Made by a program: the position numbers and the translations under genes. A DNA stretch of 64,000 nucleotides from Torulaspora globosa (Eukaryota; Ascomycota; Saccharomycetes; Saccharomycetales; Saccharomycetaceae). Numbering within the stretch: position 1 is the stretch's first letter; every line of letters starts with the position of its first letter. Of this stretch, positions 61,591-64,000 are shown one piece after another. Where the stretch lies: assembly GCF_014133895.1 (NCBI RefSeq), contig NC_050729.1, positions 434,001-498,000 on the forward strand, in the 5' to 3' direction. Below the pieces are notes generated by a model. It ran no database searches. It saw only the letters and a program-made list of their open reading frames with translations, and was not told the origin of the DNA.

Positions 61591-62619
61591 TCAAAACCAG
61601 CTGGAAAGCGCCTGCAAACGCTTTTCTCTTTGCTTCTTAGCTACCTCACCGATGTACCAGCCATAGAGGACACCGATCAAAGATCCACCCAGGTGTGCAG
61701 CATAATCGAAGGAACCCCACCGAAAGACAGAGCCGGCGGCATTCCAGGCGGTGGCCGCAAGGAAGGCTATCCAGGCACCACCTGGAATGGGAAATACAAA
61801 CAACAAGATTTTTGCGTGCGGGAACAGGTATGAGAAACAGCCAAAGACGCCAAACAGCGCTCCACTAGCACCCAGACTGGGACCTGTCATTGCCAGGCGC
61901 GCTATCCGAGGATACCACAGCGAAAACAGCGAACCGGCTAGGGCACTATTCATGTAGAGAGAGAAGAAGTTTGAAGCGCCTAGGATGGAGGCTAGCGAAG
62001 TACCAAACGACCACAATGCCAGCATGTTCATACCGAGGTGCCAGAACTCTTGATGCGAAAATGCACTTCCCACCAAGGACCATTTGCTGTAAATGTGATC
62101 TTTCTCAAGTAGCATATATCTCTGTAAGAATCTCCAGTACTTGGGCAGTTGCCACAAGCCAAACACAGCAGCATTGATCCCCAGAAGCCCATAAACCAGG
62201 TGCGATGGGTTGTGTCTAAAGTAAGTGAACGGCGGAATGTACTGGAAGACGTAGGGAGATAGGAAGAAAACACCACCCATCACTGAGAGTCCAATTATTG
62301 TCAATTGCCCGATGCTATTCTTTCTGCCGCCTTGATTGCCCTGATATATCTGAAATCGATTCAATCTGGCGTAACGCTCGCCAGCACTCCGACCAAATGC
62401 ATCGCCCCATCTTGCTTTGACCTGTCCATTCTGTGAGAAGAATCTTGTAGCTGTATTCGGAATCGATATTTTACTCAGCTTTTGAACTCCAGCCAACAAC
62501 GTCCTCGATCCCAGTATGGAGGCCCTTAGAGGTTTGCTTTGGATATGTATTGAATTGCTCAAGAAGAACTGTTTTCCACATGATGAAGTAAATGAACTGC
62601 TAGCAGTGAACCTAAACAT
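61591..62619 (-). CDS. PCP1: Mitochondrial rhomboid protease Pcp1
   Basis: Orthologue of Pcp1/Rbd1 (YGR101W, 346 aa; 342 here), the inner-membrane rhomboid that processes Mgm1 and Ccp1. From the ATG at 62619 there is a mitochondrial presequence, then rhomboid helices. The catalytic Ser is in LGASGALFGVFG (about residue 250) and the catalytic His in YAAHLGGSLIGVLYGW (about 307). The Asn-Met helix LGMNMLALWSFG is also conserved. The active site is intact. Confidence 0.95.
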   Translation of the reverse strand: MFRFTASSSFTSSCGKQFFLSNSIHIQSKPLRASILGSRTLLAGVQKLSKISIPNTATRFFSQNGQVKARWGDAFGRSAGERYARLNRFQIYQGNQGGRKNSIGQLTIIGLSVMGGVFFLSPYVFQYIPPFTYFRHNPSHLVYGLLGINAAVFGLWQLPKYWRFLQRYMLLEKDHIYSKWSLVGSAFSHQEFWHLGMNMLALWSFGTSLASILGASNFFSLYMNSALAGSLFSLWYPRIARLAMTGPSLGASGALFGVFGCFSYLFPHAKILLFVFPIPGGAWIAFLAATAWNAAGSVFRWGSFDYAAHLGGSLIGVLYGWYIGEVAKKQREKRLQALSSWF

Positions 62620-63010
62620 CCTTTCCAACACCGGTAGGTCTGAGATTGGCACTTAACCTCTTCTCGAGCAATGGATTAAGTAGCTTTAGTTGCTTAAGAA
62701 GTAAGCACCGTGGATCTTATTACACGTCGAAAAAAGATAGCTATCAAAGATCTCTAACAGAACCTCTAGCTAGCCCTAATCGAGCGCTGACGCGTCTCGA
62801 TATCATCAACTAGTTACTAGAGATACCATCTATTCTCAATTGAGAGCTTAGAGGCCTGTAATCGGTCAAGAACTTCTTGTCAAGCTAGCTACGTTCTACG
62901 AGTGACAAAGTTATGCTTTTGTAAATGCATCTACCCAAAAATTTCTACCCAATTCGTATCCGAAGAGAACGACAGTCTACTGCCAAGTGTATGCTGATCG
63001 TTCTCATATC
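62620..63010. other. Intergenic region between PCP1 start and MDR1 stop
   Basis: About 390 bp with no gene. It contains one ACGCGT (62790-62795), which on its own is weak evidence for anything. Both flanking genes are on the minus strand. Confidence 0.4.
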
Positions 63011-64000
63011 TTAGGTCTCGAATTCGATGAGATCCTTTTGTTCAGCTGCCGGGCTGGATGAAAGAGGCAACATAGTCATTGGTTGCTCAACTTTGCGGTC
63101 GCCAACTTCCATTTCACCGAGCCATGCATTGTTGAGTAACTCTTCGTGTTCGCTGGCGTGGTAAGAGTTCAAGTCTTCAAGGTCTTCCGACTTGTCCTCT
63201 TTATCAACAAGGCCTGGAGCCGTGGAAGTCATGCTGCTTTCGACGGAACTCCTGGTGGCAGCAGAATCCACCCGCCGGCGGACTTGTTCAGCGACTCTTC
63301 TTCCATCAGCAATAATATTGTCAAACATATTTCTCAATGCATTACTCTTTGCGTCGGACAGATTAATGCGATGATCAACGTGTATGGAATGTCTAAAGGT
63401 TACAGCGAAAAAGAGCTCGTAGGTTTCATCAGCCAAGATAATCATTCTGAATGTTGCCAGATCTATAACTGTCGGATGGGTAGGATCCAAGGCAGCGTTG
63501 GCTCGTATTGACTCTTGCTTCTTCTGCTTTGTGGATTCTGACGACTCATCATCAGATAGATCGATTAGATTGATCTCTTCAGCAATGTCTAAAGGCTGGG
63601 CGTACTCGAAAGCTCTTTGCAGGAAACAGCTAGCCGCCTTCAAGTACCGTTCAGTTTGCTCGGACTTGTATTTTTCTTCATCGATGGTTACACCTGAAGG
63701 GAGCTTCAGCTGATCTATCGTCATAGAGGCTTTATTCTCCTTCACTATCTTTTCTGCGATGTCATCCTCAATAGATTTTTTAGTCAAAAGATCAACGAGC
63801 GTGCTAGATTTCCACGGCTCGGTCAAAAACAGCAAGCCCTCTGATATCTTAAGCACTTCTTCACGTTGCAACTGACCATCTCCATCCTCATCATACAGAG
63901 AGAAGAAGTAATTCACCGACTCGAGTAAATCTCGCGACAGCAGCTTGTCTAGCCCAGAGACAACATCATTCAATGTTAGTTCGCCTATTTTGCTCGAGTC
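63011..64000 (-). CDS. MDR1: Rab GTPase-activating protein Mdr1/Gyp2, C-terminal part (cut by window edge)
   Basis: The minus-strand frame is open to the right edge, giving the last 329 residues. They match the C-terminal region of S. cerevisiae Mdr1/Gyp2 (YGR100W, 950 aa), a TBC-domain GAP for Ypt6. What is visible is the part after the TBC domain: an EF-hand-like loop [12 protein letters not shown], helices with [15 protein letters not shown], and an acidic tail. The TBC domain itself lies beyond base 64000. The order PCP1 (YGR101W) then MDR1 (YGR100W) is as in S. cerevisiae. Confidence 0.88.
   Translation of the reverse strand, partial: DSSKIGELTLNDVVSGLDKLLSRDLLESVNYFFSLYDEDGDGQLQREEVLKISEGLLFLTEPWKSSTLVDLLTKKSIEDDIAEKIVKENKASMTIDQLKLPSGVTIDEEKYKSEQTERYLKAASCFLQRAFEYAQPLDIAEEINLIDLSDDESSESTKQKKQESIRANAALDPTHPTVIDLATFRMIILADETYELFFAVTFRHSIHVDHRINLSDAKSNALRNMFDNIIADGRRVAEQVRRRVDSAATRSSVESSMTSTAPGLVDKEDKSEDLEDLNSYHASEHEELLNNAWLGEMEVGDRKVEQPMTMLPLSSSPAAEQKDLIEFET

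Noticed and set aside
1..64000. CRISPR array, bacterial operon, prophage or integron structures
   Set aside because: No spaced repeats of that kind exist, and the gene content is that of a yeast nuclear chromosome throughout.

Overview
The window is nuclear DNA of a budding yeast of the family Saccharomycetaceae. Genes are compact and intron-poor, tRNA genes are scattered singly, and most proteins align by eye with Saccharomyces cerevisiae proteins along their whole length. The gene order is the strongest clue. Orthologues of the S. cerevisiae chromosome VII series (YGR100W to YGR122W) and chromosome XVI series (YPR118W to YPR143W) are interleaved in one block. Pairs that are duplicated in S. 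cerevisiae are single here: MEP1/MEP3, RPS23A/B, CLB5/CLB6 and CLB1/CLB2. That is the arrangement expected of a lineage that did not pass through the whole-genome duplication (Zygosaccharomyces, Torulaspora, Zygotorulaspora or Lachancea type). I cannot name the species.

Left end (1-4500): a decayed Ty3/gypsy-type retrotransposon lies on the minus strand. RNase H, reverse transcriptase, protease and a nucleocapsid zinc-knuckle remnant are recognisable, with frameshifts and a stop, and it runs off the left edge. It is followed by a small secreted glycoprotein ORF and over 1.6 kb of gene-poor DNA holding fragments of unknown coding sequence. The neighbour expected next to RRP15 (NOC4 in S. cerevisiae) is absent, so this is a synteny break or rearranged region.

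Core (4519-64000): RRP15, KAR3, TAZ1, LOA1, a PalC-like YGR122W gene, a MEP1/MEP3-type ammonium permease, tRNA-Asn, RRP9, CTF4, COG2, NUP57, MSS18, TOM5, SPN1, an intronless RPS23, YGR117C, NAT3, SCD6, ANT1, a YPR127W-type aldo-keto reductase, a LETM1-family gene, SPT6, CTR1, DAM1, SHY1, YGR111W, AXL1, tRNA-Tyr, a small membrane ORF, CLD1, an unrecognised secretory/membrane protein, tRNA-Cys, the CLB5/6 and CLB1/2 cyclins, tRNA-Lys, MRI1, tRNA-Leu, VOA1, VMA21, SRB5, NOP7, GTF1, PCP1 and the 3' part of MDR1/GYP2, which is cut by the right edge.

Most of this is housekeeping. Functional neighbours do occur. TAZ1 and LOA1 are divergent acyltransferase genes, and VOA1 and VMA21 are convergent V-ATPase assembly factors that both end in a dilysine signal. 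Promoter motifs fit the gene functions: PAC plus RRPE before RRP15, RRP9 and NOP7; five MluI boxes before CLB5/6; GATA sites before the permease; a Mac1-type site before CTR1; a Rap1-like site before RPS23. I did not find a convincing new multi-gene system. The least explained parts are the left-end relic region, a related relic near 56.6 kb, and two unrecognised membrane-protein genes flanking CLD1.
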